64,000 bases of DNA from Pelodictyon luteolum (GTDB taxonomy: Bacteria > Bacteroidota > Chlorobiia > Chlorobiales > Chlorobiaceae): positions 20,431-84,430 of the forward strand of contig DYNE01000005.1 of assembly GCA_020721225.1 (NCBI GenBank). The letters run 5' to 3'. Both the position numbers and the translations under genes were made by a program. A model generated the notes under the pieces. It saw only the letters and a program-made list of their open reading frames with translations, searched no databases and was not told where the DNA came from. Below, in pieces: positions 51,036-60,479 of this stretch (position 1 is its first letter; the number at the start of each line of letters is the position of its first letter).

Positions 51036-51728
51036 ATGCTGAAAAAACTGGTGTTATTTGATATTGATGGAACTCTGCTAAAGGTTGGATGTATAAACCG
51101 GCAGATCCTGATCGATGCCCTGAAAGAGATATTCGGCACTGAAGGAAGTGCGGGCAGTCACGACTTTTCGGGCAAAATGGACAGCGCCATCATTTATGAT
51201 GTACTCAGCGGTACCGATCTTGAGCGGTATCAAATCGCGGAAAAATTCGATGCTGTCAAGCAATCCTATATCAGACGGTTCCGTGCAGAAACCAGGGCAT
51301 CGGATATTACCCTTATGGCCGGAGTGCGTGAACTCCTTGAAACCCTTGCGCATCGAACCGATCTTCTGCCTGGAATTCTGACGGGCAATTTTGAAGCATC
51401 CGGAAGACATAAACTCAAGCTGCCCGGCATAGACCACTACTTCTCTTTCGGCGCATTTGCCGACGACGGGTTCCATCGGAACGAGCTTCCGACAGTTGCC
51501 GTTGAACGGGCATTTAATTTGACAGGGAAAAAATTTTCCGGCAACGACATTGTCATCATCGGCGATACCGTTCATGATATAACCTGCGCAAAATCGGTAA
51601 ACGCACACTGCATTGCCGTAGCTACCGGCAATTTTTCGTTCGATGAACTGCGCAAAAACCATCCTGGCACTCTTTTTGAAAACTTAAGCCGGACAGGGAA
51701 CGTTATCCATTCTATTCTCAATCCATAA
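51036..51728 (+). CDS. HAD-family phosphatase (phosphoglycolate phosphatase-like)
   Basis: A 230-residue haloacid dehalogenase hydrolase. Motif I is [13 protein letters not shown] (nucleophile Asp), motif II is ILTGN, a conserved Lys follows in RHKLKL, and motif IV is IIGDTVHDI. An alpha-helical cap lies between motifs I and II. Phosphoglycolate phosphatase (Gph) or a related sugar-phosphate phosphatase is likely. The in-frame TTG at 51015 overlaps smc; the ATG at 51036 starts right before motif I. Confidence 0.87.
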   Translation: MLKKLVLFDIDGTLLKVGCINRQILIDALKEIFGTEGSAGSHDFSGKMDSAIIYDVLSGTDLERYQIAEKFDAVKQSYIRRFRAETRASDITLMAGVRELLETLAHRTDLLPGILTGNFEASGRHKLKLPGIDHYFSFGAFADDGFHRNELPTVAVERAFNLTGKKFSGNDIVIIGDTVHDITCAKSVNAHCIAVATGNFSFDELRKNHPGTLFENLSRTGNVIHSILNP

Positions 51729-51747
51729 ATCAACACATCGCTCTTTT

Positions 51748-52242
51748 ATGAAGACCTACCGAAGACAGATCAGGGAAAAAATATTACAGGCGCTCTATAC
51801 CATCGAACTTCGTGACACCGATATCGACTCCGCAGCAGGATGGCTCCTTACAAAAGAGATTCTTGATGACCCCAATGCGATGAAGTTTTTCAACATACTC
51901 ATCGGAAGCATCAAGGGACATATGAGTGAAATAGATGCTTATATCGAACGGCATACCTTCAACTGGGATATGAGCCGTATCGCAATCATCGACAAAAACA
52001 TTCTCCGGATGGCTCTGGCAGAAATCCTCTACTGTGAAGATATTCCGCCAAAAGTTTCGATCAATGAAGCCATCGAGATTGCAAAAAAATTCAGCAGCAC
52101 AGAAAAAAGCAGTAAATTCGTCAATGGCATTCTCGACGCAATTTTCAACGAGCTGAAAACGGAAGGTAAAATCCATAAAAACGGCAGAGGTCTCATCGAC
52201 CACTCGACAGCAAAACTGCACAAAAACGAAACGAGCAAATAA
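51748..52242 (+). CDS. nusB: Transcription antitermination factor NusB
   Basis: A 164-residue NusB that binds boxA RNA with NusE/S10 and supports rRNA antitermination. Seen: [17 protein letters not shown] at the N-terminus, [19 protein letters not shown] in the middle and [18 protein letters not shown], then [11 protein letters not shown] lysine-rich tail extends the usual length by about 20 residues. Twenty bases after the HAD gene. Confidence 0.95.
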   Translation: MKTYRRQIREKILQALYTIELRDTDIDSAAGWLLTKEILDDPNAMKFFNILIGSIKGHMSEIDAYIERHTFNWDMSRIAIIDKNILRMALAEILYCEDIPPKVSINEAIEIAKKFSSTEKSSKFVNGILDAIFNELKTEGKIHKNGRGLIDHSTAKLHKNETSK

Positions 52243-52264
52243 CCGCTTGCAGGAGAATACGAAG

Positions 52265-52957
52265 ATGCGCGGCTCGCTCACGGAAAACCGTCGGATCATA
52301 GCTATCGGAGATATACACGGATGCCTCTTCTCCCTGCAGCGCCTTCTCGAAAAGCTTCAGCTGCAACCACTTGATCAGCTTGTTTTTCTGGGTGATTATA
52401 TTGATCGGGGGCCATATTCAAAAGAGGTTATCAGCATGCTGATTGACCTTCATAAACAATATTCCTGTTTTTTTCTCATGGGAAACCATGAGCTCATGTT
52501 TCTGAAGTATCTTGAAAACCGCGATCCGGTCAGCTGGTTTTATAACGGAGGACAAGCGACACTCGAATCGTACGGAAGCAGTAACGGACTCGATTTTCCT
52601 GAAGAGCACGTCGCTTTTATTAAAAGCTGCAGCTTCACTATCGAAACCGAACACTATTTTTTTGCCCATGGCGGACTCGACCCGGAACTAACCGTCAAGG
52701 ATAATATCAAATACTACCAGCCTGAGGATTTCTGCTGGCAGCGAGTCCATATGAGACCCTCCTTTCTTGAAAGCAAATGCTACCGATGGGAAAAAACCCT
52801 TGTTTGCGCTCACACCCCCGTACCGCAACCGGTACTGCTCGATCGGCTTATCGCCATCGATACGGGCTGCGTATACCTTGAAAACCCTCTGCTCGGCAAG
52901 CTTACCGCAGTAATTCTTCCACAAAGAGAGATAGTGCAAACCGATAATCTCGACTGA
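52265..52957 (+). CDS. Metallophosphoesterase (ApaH/PP1-like)
   Basis: A 230-residue calcineurin-type phosphoesterase with IAIGDIHGC near residue 13, FLGDYIDRGPYS near 48 and FLMGNHELM near 78, then AHGGLD near 145. It is close to serine/threonine phosphatases of the PrpA/PrpB type and to diadenosine tetraphosphatase; substrate uncertain. AGGAG ten bases upstream supports the ATG at 52265; an in-frame TTG at 52247 is rejected. Confidence 0.88.
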   Translation: MRGSLTENRRIIAIGDIHGCLFSLQRLLEKLQLQPLDQLVFLGDYIDRGPYSKEVISMLIDLHKQYSCFFLMGNHELMFLKYLENRDPVSWFYNGGQATLESYGSSNGLDFPEEHVAFIKSCSFTIETEHYFFAHGGLDPELTVKDNIKYYQPEDFCWQRVHMRPSFLESKCYRWEKTLVCAHTPVPQPVLLDRLIAIDTGCVYLENPLLGKLTAVILPQREIVQTDNLD

Positions 52958-52963
52958 AATACC

Positions 52964-53602
52964 ATGAGCATCTCCGTAGAAGAAAAAATCAGCTTTATCA
53001 GGACAGCGCTCGGCCGGATCTATCCCGAACCGAAAAGCGAGCTGCTCTACGACTCCCCTTTCCAGCTGCTCATCGCCACCATTCTTGCCGCGCAGGCAAC
53101 CGACAAACAGGTCAACGTACTTACAAGGGAGCTATTCAGAGTCTGCCCGGATGCGGCAACGATGAGCGTGACGGATCCGGAAACAATCAGGGAACTTGTC
53201 CGTTCAATCAACTATTGCAACAACAAGGCAAAAAATATCCTTGCAGTCAGCAAAAAGCTGGTCGAGGAGTATGCAGGAGAGGTACCTGCATCGAGGGAAG
53301 CCCTGGAAACCCTGCCGGGGGTCGGCAGAAAAACCGCCAATGTCGTTCTGAGCAATGCATTTCATATGCCGGTCATGCCGGTCGATACCCATGTGCATCG
53401 GGTATCGAACCGGATCGGACTGGTAAAAACTTCAAAACCCGAAGAGACCGAGACCGGGCTTATCAGGGTCATCCCTGAAGCCTGGGTTATCGATTTCCAC
53501 CACTATCTCCTGCTGCATGGCCGTTATACCTGCAAGGCAAAAAAGCCCGAATGTCATGAATGCGTGCTCAGGGATATCTGCGACTACCCCGACAAAAACT
53601 GA
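52964..53602 (+). CDS. nth: Endonuclease III
   Basis: A 212-residue DNA glycosylase/AP lyase that removes oxidised pyrimidines. Seen: the HhH motif with catalytic Lys in LETLPGVGRKTANVVLSNAF near residue 118, the catalytic Asp in MPVDTHVHRV near 138, and the C-terminal 4Fe-4S loop CKAKKPECHECVLRDIC (Cx6Cx2Cx5C). Complete and six bases after the phosphoesterase gene. Confidence 0.97.
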   Translation: MSISVEEKISFIRTALGRIYPEPKSELLYDSPFQLLIATILAAQATDKQVNVLTRELFRVCPDAATMSVTDPETIRELVRSINYCNNKAKNILAVSKKLVEEYAGEVPASREALETLPGVGRKTANVVLSNAFHMPVMPVDTHVHRVSNRIGLVKTSKPEETETGLIRVIPEAWVIDFHHYLLLHGRYTCKAKKPECHECVLRDICDYPDKN

Positions 53603-53611
53603 CGATAACGG

Positions 53612-54067
53612 CTAAACGAGTTCGATTTTCCGGTCCACGGCGTAAATCCACTCCCCTTCCGGTCGCTGTCGGTTCCCGGCCCACAGTTCAAGGGTTATCC
53701 CTCTGGACTCTGAAACGGAAGAAGTAAATATCTCGATCTGATAAAAAAGTTCGTCGAGCAGATCTTCCCATACCTTTTCGGATTCACCGCCATCCGCATA
53801 AGCCGGAAGAGGGTTCAGATAACTCTCTCCGGCAAGGAAGTAGTCCGTAATGTATATAAAGCTGTCAGGCATGAGAAAACCACCCCGGAATGTTCCTCTT
53901 GAATGCGGCAGGCCGGGAACCTCAACCCAGAATTCCAGCAGCGAATCGGCTACCAGTTTTCCGTCGGAGGCAAGCTTTTCAAGAAGTTGCTGTACAGTCT
54001 GGCGGATCAGAGCTTTATTTCCGTCGGAAAGCTCATGCATTTTAAAATCAGGAGTGTGATCTCGCAT
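53612..54067 (-). CDS. Hypothetical protein
   Basis: A 151-residue soluble, acidic protein without a family that I recognise: a helical N-terminal third (LSDGNKALIRQTVQQLLEKL) followed by a beta-rich region with several Trp and Tyr (LEFWVEVPGLPH, YITDYFLAG). No signal peptide or TM. It faces nth, with its stop 10 bases from the nth stop. No function is assigned. Confidence 0.65.
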   Translation of the reverse strand: MRDHTPDFKMHELSDGNKALIRQTVQQLLEKLASDGKLVADSLLEFWVEVPGLPHSRGTFRGGFLMPDSFIYITDYFLAGESYLNPLPAYADGGESEKVWEDLLDELFYQIEIFTSSVSESRGITLELWAGNRQRPEGEWIYAVDRKIELV

Positions 54068-54135
54068 GATGGTAGTTGTATAATGATAAATTGAAATCCA
54101 GTCTTACGGCAATATAAGCCTATTTTGTTTTCTTA

Positions 54136-55998
54136 TCAACTGTTACCCGCAAGAAGAGTTCCATCGAACACAGCCTGCCGCACTCCCCTGACCGAATTGC
54201 AGAGATAGATGGTGTCGGCGGCAAGCAGATCCTCAATGAAAAGTACTTTTTCGCTGCATTGAGAACGGGTGCGTAAAAAATAACTCCGATATATACCATC
54301 GAGCAGACCGGAGGTTACCGGCGGCGTATAGTAACAGGTTCCGCAGCGGATTATGATATTGCTGACAGCCGCTTCAGCGACCTCTCTCCGCTCATTGAGA
54401 AACACCACCTCATTAAAACCATGATCAAGCGCCAGGCGGTAAAAACGGTCATAGAGCTTCCGCGAACCGGTTTTGTGATATCGGAGGAAATCCGTCGAGG
54501 CAATACGTTCCGCCGCAAGACACACCCTCAATGGCTTTTCCGAAGGAGTCGCATCGAGCGGTTCATGCTCAACGATAATGCCACCTTCCCCTGAAAGCCT
54601 CAACTTCACCCTGAAGCGCCCACCGCAAGCGACAAGTGCACAATCAAGCTCCGCAAGCCGGCAACGAGCCTCATCTTCCTGAAAGGGAACTCCAAGTGCT
54701 GCTGCCGAAGTACGAATCCGTTCCAGATGCTCATCAAGCCAGAGATATCTTCCGGCCCAAAGCATTGTCTCGAAAAGCTCCGGAATTTCCTGCACCTCAT
54801 TACGAAGAATCCTGGCCTTGAGCATGCACTCCCGAAACTCCTGCAACGGATCTGAATCCCAAACAATCCCGCTGCCTGAACCGTACACCCCTGTTTTTCC
54901 GGCAATCTCGATAGTCCGGATAGCGACATTGAAAACCATATCGCCATCCGGCCTCACAAAACCGATTGCTCCGGTATAGACTCCTCTTGGCGTCGATTCA
55001 AGTTCGCCAATCAACTGCATGGCGCTTATTTTAGGAGCCCCGGTAACCGAACCTGAAGGAAAAAGAGCACGAAAGATCTCATAGAGCCCGACATGCTCCC
55101 TGAGCCTGCCGTAAACCGTGGATACCATCTGGTGCAGGGTCGGATAGGTCTCGGTAGCGAACAGTTCACTGACATGAACGGAGCCCGGAAAACAGATTCG
55201 GCCAAGATCGTTTCGCAGAAGATCGACGATCATCAGGTTCTCTGCCCGGTTTTTTTCGCATCGGGAAAGCCCATGTTTCATCGATGCATCCTCTTCGGCA
55301 GTCTCCCCTCTCGGGGCGGTGCCCTTCATGGGCATCGTCTCGACCATGCCACCTGTGCATCTGAAAAACAGCTCCGGCGACAATGAAAGCACAACCCGGT
55401 CACCGGTATTGAGAAAAGCCGTATAGTCGGAAGGTTGACTACTTCGCAATTTTATAAACAATTCCTGCGGCGAACCGCTGAAAGCGAAACGGTAGCGACC
55501 GGTAAAGTTCACCTGATAGACGTTTCCGGCGGCAATCTGCTCTTTTATAGCCGCTATAACAGCTATATAGTCACCGACATCATAATCAAAATGAAGGTGG
55601 CTGACCGCAAATGGTTCTCGCTCACGCTGACCCGCAACAAACGCATCGATATTCGCCCCGGTAAAACACTGTGGAGTCTCATAAACCCCGAACCAGGCAA
55701 GAGGCGCACCTGAGGCCAAAGAAAGCGAACGGGTTGCCAACGACTCAAATCCGCAACCGGCCTCATAGCTCAGCCAGCCAGCCAGAAAAAAACCCGCATC
55801 GCGTTTCCGCTCGATTGCCAGAAAAAAATCATACAGTCCGGAAAGTGACGTAAGCGTAAGCGTCTCGACAGGATCCGAAAAAAGCAGTGCCTCTCCATCC
55901 CGACAGTCTTTTCCCGCCGTTTCAAACCAGAGCGTGCCGGGTTTCAAAAAGAGAGATTGAGAGGAACGGGGTGCCATTTCTGCAGGACTACGCATCAT
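54136..55998 (-). CDS. pabBC: Aminodeoxychorismate synthase / lyase fusion
   Basis: Fusion protein of about 620 aa. The PabB part (about 1-370) binds chorismate and has YQVNFTGRYRF, the lysine motif METMPMKGTAPRGET, and KNRAENLMIVDLLRNDLGRI. The PabC part (about 385-620) is a PLP-fold lyase with FETMLWAGRYLWLDEHLERI, the lysine in YHKTGSRKLYDR and EVAEAAVSNIIIR. Together they make p-aminobenzoate from aminodeoxychorismate steps for folate; a PabA glutaminase must come from elsewhere. The start is uncertain (55998, 55995 or 55977); the first two overlap the ppx stop. Confidence 0.92.
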   Translation of the reverse strand: MMRSPAEMAPRSSQSLFLKPGTLWFETAGKDCRDGEALLFSDPVETLTLTSLSGLYDFFLAIERKRDAGFFLAGWLSYEAGCGFESLATRSLSLASGAPLAWFGVYETPQCFTGANIDAFVAGQREREPFAVSHLHFDYDVGDYIAVIAAIKEQIAAGNVYQVNFTGRYRFAFSGSPQELFIKLRSSQPSDYTAFLNTGDRVVLSLSPELFFRCTGGMVETMPMKGTAPRGETAEEDASMKHGLSRCEKNRAENLMIVDLLRNDLGRICFPGSVHVSELFATETYPTLHQMVSTVYGRLREHVGLYEIFRALFPSGSVTGAPKISAMQLIGELESTPRGVYTGAIGFVRPDGDMVFNVAIRTIEIAGKTGVYGSGSGIVWDSDPLQEFRECMLKARILRNEVQEIPELFETMLWAGRYLWLDEHLERIRTSAAALGVPFQEDEARCRLAELDCALVACGGRFRVKLRLSGEGGIIVEHEPLDATPSEKPLRVCLAAERIASTDFLRYHKTGSRKLYDRFYRLALDHGFNEVVFLNERREVAEAAVSNIIIRCGTCYYTPPVTSGLLDGIYRSYFLRTRSQCSEKVLFIEDLLAADTIYLCNSVRGVRQAVFDGTLLAGNS

Positions 55999-57547
55999 GA
56001 AGCGGCTCAAACACGATTGTACGATGCAAAACGGTTTCAAGCCACGACTTCAGCAGCTCTGCCGCCCATATCTCAATATCGGGCTCATGATGGCTCCTGA
56101 GGCCTACGGTAATCATCGCCGGGTTACAGACAAGCTGCAGTTCCTGTATATTCTGACGGTGACCGCGCTCGAGCCCGTTTGCAATCCGCAGAATCCCGGA
56201 AAGCACATCAACGGCATTCCGGTCTCTCGGCTTCAGCTGACTGTACTGCGCATGTTTTTCTGAAGGGGGCGATTTCCGATGATACCTGGCCACATGACCG
56301 ATAATCTCCTTTTCGGATGGCGAAAATCCCCGCAGATCGCCGTTCATGATAATGTACTGACTGTGCTTGTGATGTGAAGAGATCGAAACAAACGTACCGA
56401 TATTATGTAAAAGAGCCGCATATTCAAGCAATTCACGATACCGTTTTTCAAGACCGTGCAGACCAACAAGCTGATCGAAAAACTGAAGACAGAGCATGGC
56501 AACATGCGAGGAATGATCTCTGTTCCAATTGCACCGAAAACCAAGTTCATAAACGCTCTCTCTTCTGATATCCAGACCGCCACTGTTTTGTCCCGAACCA
56601 TTCTGCTGCCGCAGGTAGTGCAGCACCATACCTTCCCTCAGCGCGGAATCCGACAGCACAATCTCTTCAAGACCGAATGTCCTGAATATGGTATCGAAAA
56701 GAATAAGGCCGGGCACAATCAGATCAACCCTTTTTTCATCCAGACCGGTCATCTTCCTCCGTTCGACCGAACGAAGCGGCAGCACCATCCGGTAAAGCCG
56801 GTTGAACTCCCTGCGGGTAAAAATACTGTTGTTGAGCGAAGCGTCACTCTCAACGCCCTGAAGCGAATGGATCATGCGAGCGATATTCTCTGCCGTTCCT
56901 GAAGAAGCGATACCGCGTTTTACCCCCAGTTCAACCGCCTTTTCAGCAGCAGAGACCAATTCTGCGGCAAAAAACTGTTCGAGCAACTTGATCTCATGTT
57001 CCGAAATCGGATCGCTCCCGACAAAACGCTCGAACATCCTTGCAACACCGATTTTGCGGCTCTCAAGCAGTTTAACCCCATAACAGTCGGCAATGACGAA
57101 CTCTACCGAACCACCGCCGATATCAAAAATCAGATCGCAGGAGGTCCCAAGCTTGACGGCATTTCGAACGCCGTAATAAATAAATTCCGCCTCCTCCTTT
57201 CCCGAAATCACCTTGACTTTCAGGCCTGTTTCCTCTTTCACCCGACGGATAAACTCATCCTGATTCTTCGCCTCACGGATTGCACTTGTGGCAAAAGCAA
57301 TAACATGCTCCCGAGCAACACCAAGCTGCGAAGCAAGAACAAGAAAATTCTTCAGCGCAACTATACCGGACTGCATAGCTTTCTCATCGAGCATCTTTGT
57401 GGAAATGCTTCCCCTGCCGATACAAATCATGTCCTTCACCCTGTCGATCTCCACAATCCCCTTTTCACGGCACTCTTCAATAATAACCATATGAAAGGAG
57501 TTGGTACCGAGATCAACAGCCGCCACCCGAAGTGCATCCGATGTCAT
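55988..57547 (-). CDS. ppx: Ppx/GppA exopolyphosphatase
   Basis: A 519-residue phosphatase of the Ppx/GppA family, hydrolysing polyphosphate or pppGpp. N-terminal actin-like ATPase fold: VAAVDLGTNSFHMVI, FATSAIREAKN, DIGGGSVEFV, ASSGTAENIAR. The C-terminal third is an HD-type domain with LLHNIGTFVSISSHHKHS. The form with an HD domain is typical of the longer Ppx. It is upstream of, and overlaps by eleven bases, the pabB-pabC gene, so the two are likely cotranscribed. Confidence 0.93.
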   Translation of the reverse strand: MTSDALRVAAVDLGTNSFHMVIIEECREKGIVEIDRVKDMICIGRGSISTKMLDEKAMQSGIVALKNFLVLASQLGVAREHVIAFATSAIREAKNQDEFIRRVKEETGLKVKVISGKEEAEFIYYGVRNAVKLGTSCDLIFDIGGGSVEFVIADCYGVKLLESRKIGVARMFERFVGSDPISEHEIKLLEQFFAAELVSAAEKAVELGVKRGIASSGTAENIARMIHSLQGVESDASLNNSIFTRREFNRLYRMVLPLRSVERRKMTGLDEKRVDLIVPGLILFDTIFRTFGLEEIVLSDSALREGMVLHYLRQQNGSGQNSGGLDIRRESVYELGFRCNWNRDHSSHVAMLCLQFFDQLVGLHGLEKRYRELLEYAALLHNIGTFVSISSHHKHSQYIIMNGDLRGFSPSEKEIIGHVARYHRKSPPSEKHAQYSQLKPRDRNAVDVLSGILRIANGLERGHRQNIQELQLVCNPAMITVGLRSHHEPDIEIWAAELLKSWLETVLHRTIVFEPLHDA

Positions 57548-57711
57548 ACCGCAAACGCTGAATAAGATTGAATAGGAAGCTGTAAAGTAAAGGTTTTACG
57601 AGGGAAAATACAACTGCAACAGGGCAAAGAGCTCGTGTAGAACGCTATAACCACTCAGAGAGACCGGCCGGTCACTCATCCGATTACCTTGATACCATGC
57701 CCGCACAACGC

Positions 57712-57748
57712 TGATCGATACTCCACCCGTCGGGTGGAGTATCGATCA
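57712..57748. repeat. Perfect 17-bp palindrome at transposase remnant
   Basis: TGATCGATACTCCACCC and its exact reverse complement are separated only by GTC, giving a 17-bp stem with a three-base loop. It contains the stop codon of the IS630-like remnant on the minus strand. No T-run follows on either side, so it is not a standard terminator. The CGATACTCC part also occurs in the intergenic repeat block at the window start, which may be coincidence. Confidence 0.85.
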
Positions 57749-57922
57749 ACGCGCCCACGGAAAACGCGACGCCATAAGACGATGGAACCCTTGAGCATCA
57801 TGTTCCATAGCCATTAACGATCCTGCCAATTGGTCTTCAAGAGCATCCTCACTGTTGAAGATCACCTTTCCGAAAGCGTTCTCGAGCAGTTATCCCCCCA
57901 CGTGTTCAACAGGATTGAAATT
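57746..57922 (-). pseudogene. IS630-like transposase remnant (C-terminus)
   Basis: On the minus strand, a frame of about 58 codons reads NPVEHVGG, a TAA stop (57892-57890), then LLENAFGKVIFNSEDALE to FPWAR and a final stop in the palindrome. NPVE followed by W/G-rich and FxxxDAL segments is the pattern of the C-terminal DDE domain of IS630-family transposases. Both truncation and an in-frame stop show that it is dead. Confidence 0.55.
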
Positions 57923-57927
57923 CCAGC

Positions 57928-58362
57928 GAAATCAGACGCATGTTCGCCGAGCTACTCAACGCAAACACCGGCATCACTCCCCTCCCAAAGGAGGTGCAAT
58001 ACCTGAAATGCTATAACCTCGCTCTGACGTCAATCGGTGAGCACATCGACATGTCCTGAAACCGGATACGCAACCCCATCATCAAGTTCATCACCCAAAA
58101 CAGCATGAAACTCCCTCTTCACAGACGCGAGAAAGAGTTCGCATCGTCAACTGATGCTGAAGTCTTAGCCATTGAAAAAAATGTTGCAGAGGCTTTTTCT
58201 CAGGATTACTGCAGTGACTGGTATGAATGGTATGAATACCGTCTCTCAATTTCACCCCTGCAAAGCCGGGAAAAAAACTTTTATGCAGCTGCGAGTTTCC
58301 GTTCTTTCTGTGTAAGGATTTTTGAAGTGGCCGGAAATGGGGCGATCCGCTTTATCCCTTAA
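57928..58362 (+). pseudogene. C-terminal gene fragment with in-frame stop
   Basis: One frame reads EIRRMFAELLNANTGITPLP, continues to GEHIDMS, meets TGA at 58057-58059, and goes on as NRIRNPIIKFITQNSMKLPL to DAEVLAIEKNVAEAF and the end. The N-terminal part is missing; the IS630-like remnant abuts it. The look (short charged repeats of helices) recalls the end of larger regulatory or Fic-like proteins, but I cannot name the family. The last 85 codons could still be expressed from an internal ATG at 58105. Confidence 0.5.
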
Positions 58363-58607
58363 TTTACAGAAATATAATCCTTCTCTTTTGTAGCATCCTC
58401 GATTACCGGCAGTCCGAACAACATTTCCACATCTCCAACATTTTTCGGTGCAACCACTTTGTTCCTGAAATCATCCCTTATCCTCATCATCAGTTCAGGA
58501 TGAACCGTTATGGATACGGGATTTTTAATAGTTCTGAATCCAAAAAAAACAGCGGCGATAACCTTTTCACGCAAATAATCGCCACCCACCTCATACCTTC
58601 TTTCCAT
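58359..58607 (-). CDS. Hypothetical small protein
   Basis: An 82-residue protein starting MERRYEVGGDYLREKVIAAV, with SITVHPELMMRIRDDF in the middle and an acidic C-terminus. Not a recognised family. A purine-rich AAGGGGTGAAA precedes the ATG and supports the start. It overlaps the preceding fragment's stop by four bases on the opposite strand. Could be an accessory or phage-derived gene. Confidence 0.4.
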   Translation of the reverse strand: MERRYEVGGDYLREKVIAAVFFGFRTIKNPVSITVHPELMMRIRDDFRNKVVAPKNVGDVEMLFGLPVIEDATKEKDYISVN

Positions 58608-58844
58608 TTTCACCCCTTTTATCATTTCCGGCAATACAAATCATTTACGACAAAAGCAACAAATCCGCCTTATCGGCGGAAAGAGGCGCCGTTACTTACG
58701 GTTCCGGCCCGCGCAGGACAGAACTGAATGATATGCATACCCTCATTCAATTGCAATGAACAATCAGCATCACGGAAGTATCGTGCAGGCAAACTTTTTT
58801 GACACGCATCAGGTCGCTTTTTTTTCGTAAACCAGGCGGTAGAT

Positions 58845-59119
58845 ATGTGCGTGAATGACTTCCCTCTTTCAACTTCCGTCCTGAAGACTTTTGTTAAAGA
58901 AAAGAGGAGTGCGAAAAGATCGTCAAGACCATCCATGCCCGAAAATTTTTTGCCGATCATCGGGTTTGCCCGTGAACATGGGCGCATAACAATCGGAGAA
59001 GCTATCAGGCTGACTGGCGGCAACCGCAACACCCTGAAAGGGCACTTCCGAAACTGGTAGAACGCGGTCATCTTATTCAGCACGGCCGTGGGCGTGGCGT
59101 CTGGTACGAACTGGCGTAG
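58845..59119 (+). pseudogene. Winged-helix C-terminus, frameshifted
   Basis: The first frame ends ENFLPIIGFAREHGRITIGE ... GNRNTLKGHFRNW and a stop. The next frame continues LVERGHLIQHGRGRGVWYEL to a TAG at 59117-59119. One extra A at 59051-59053 (giving RKLVERGH) would make a continuous winged-helix domain of the type found at the C-terminus of AlbA_2/ATP-binding regulators. The N-terminal part of such a protein is missing. Confidence 0.55.
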
Positions 59120-59558
59120 CTTCAGTTGCAGTCGAACGACAGGAGGATGCGGCCACCAGGCTGGAAACGGTTCCTGCCGAGCTGAAGAATATGAAGCAGG
59201 AGCAGCAAGGCTGTACTGGATAAAGCGCTGCTGGAAGCTGCAGATGCGTGTGAGCATAATGCTCAGGCCTTTGCCGGGCTCTTGATGGCAATCACGGCCC
59301 AGAACCCGGAAGCTGATGGATGCGCTGAAGAAGTGAGGAAACCGGAAAGCCTCTCATCGGTGTCAATAAAAACAGATTTAATCGCATTGCCCTGTAATTC
59401 CATACAAAAAAGAACCTTAATCCGGTTCTAATTACGCTGTTTTCTTGTTTGGCAGACGGGTTTTCTGAATATTAACAGAGATGTCTTTCGTCACTCTTCA
59501 TCATGCCTGTGGCCATGCTGAGGAATATTCTGAATTCTGAACCCAGCCCCCGGGAAAA
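59120..59558. other. Degenerate stretch before mrr
   Basis: About 440 bases without an intact gene. Short open runs (for example ALLEAADACEHNAQAFAGLL) look like decayed coding sequence in shifting frames. A short hairpin AGAACC/GGTTCT lies at 59411-59429. The final 100 bases should hold the mrr promoter. Confidence 0.4.
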
Positions 59559-60458
59559 ATGGCAATTCCGGATTTTCAAACCATTATGCTGCCGCTGCTC
59601 CGGTTCTGTGCGGACGGAAAAGAGCATGCTAACCAGGAATCCCTCGATGCTCTGGCAACAGAATTCGGCTTGACCAACGATGAGCGTAAAAAGCTCCTGC
59701 CCAGCGGACAGCAACGCGTTTTCGATAATCGCGTGGCATGGGCCCGTGCCCACATGAAAATGGCGCTCCTGATCGAAAACCCTCGTCGCGGCATCTTTCG
59801 GATTACCGGGCGAGGCAATTCCATTCTTGAGCAATCGCCTCCTTCTATCGATCTAAAATTTTTGCGTCAGTTTTCGGAATATGTCGATGCACGGGAAAAA
59901 CCGAAATCCGACGCATCAACCGTAACAGCGGAAGAAGCGCAAACGCCCGAAGAGCAGATCGAACAGGCCTATGAAACCCTTCGTGAAAATCTCGCCGGGG
60001 AGCTGCTGCAGCAACTGAAAAGCGCATCCCCATCGTTTTTCGAAAAAGTGGTGGTCGATGTGTTAGTCCGTATGGGCTATGGGGGCTCACTGAAGGATGC
60101 CGGTCAGGCAATTGGCAGAAGCGGCGACGAAGGGATCGATGGCGTCATCAATGAAGATCGCCTGGGACTTGACAGTATCTATATTCAGGCCAAACGATGG
60201 GAAGGCACGGTGTCGCGGCCTGAAATCCAGAAGTTTGCCGGTGCTTTGCAAGGCAAGAGAGCCACCAAGGGAGTCTTCATTACCACCTCTGATTTCAGCG
60301 AAGGCTCCAGGGATTTCGCCTCAAATATATCCAGCAAGATTATCTTGATTGATGGTAACCAGTTGGCCGATCTTATGATAGAGTACGGCGTCGGGGTTTC
60401 GACCATTGTGACCTATGAGCTGAAAAAGCTCGACTCGGATTTTTTTGTCGAAGGGTAG
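59559..60458 (+). CDS. mrr: Mrr-type type IV restriction endonuclease
   Basis: A 299-residue protein with an Mrr_N winged-helix domain (MAIPDFQTIMLPLLRFCADG, about 1-95) and a C-terminal PD-(D/E)xK nuclease domain: GRSGDEGIDGVI supplies Asp and IYIQAKRW the QxK motif, followed by KFAGALQGKRATKGVFITTS. Mrr cleaves methylated foreign DNA. The gene is complete and sits directly before the BREX remnant, so it may survive as the island's working defence gene. The start fits the family N-terminus. Confidence 0.93.
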   Translation: MAIPDFQTIMLPLLRFCADGKEHANQESLDALATEFGLTNDERKKLLPSGQQRVFDNRVAWARAHMKMALLIENPRRGIFRITGRGNSILEQSPPSIDLKFLRQFSEYVDAREKPKSDASTVTAEEAQTPEEQIEQAYETLRENLAGELLQQLKSASPSFFEKVVVDVLVRMGYGGSLKDAGQAIGRSGDEGIDGVINEDRLGLDSIYIQAKRWEGTVSRPEIQKFAGALQGKRATKGVFITTSDFSEGSRDFASNISSKIILIDGNQLADLMIEYGVGVSTIVTYELKKLDSDFFVEG

Positions 60459-60479
60459 GGCAATCGATTATCAAAAAAC

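Noticed and set aside
57548..57711. Possible promoter or gene upstream of ppx
   Set aside because: Short palindromic bits such as ACCGGCCGGT occur, but no open frame, RNA fold or promoter box could be supported.
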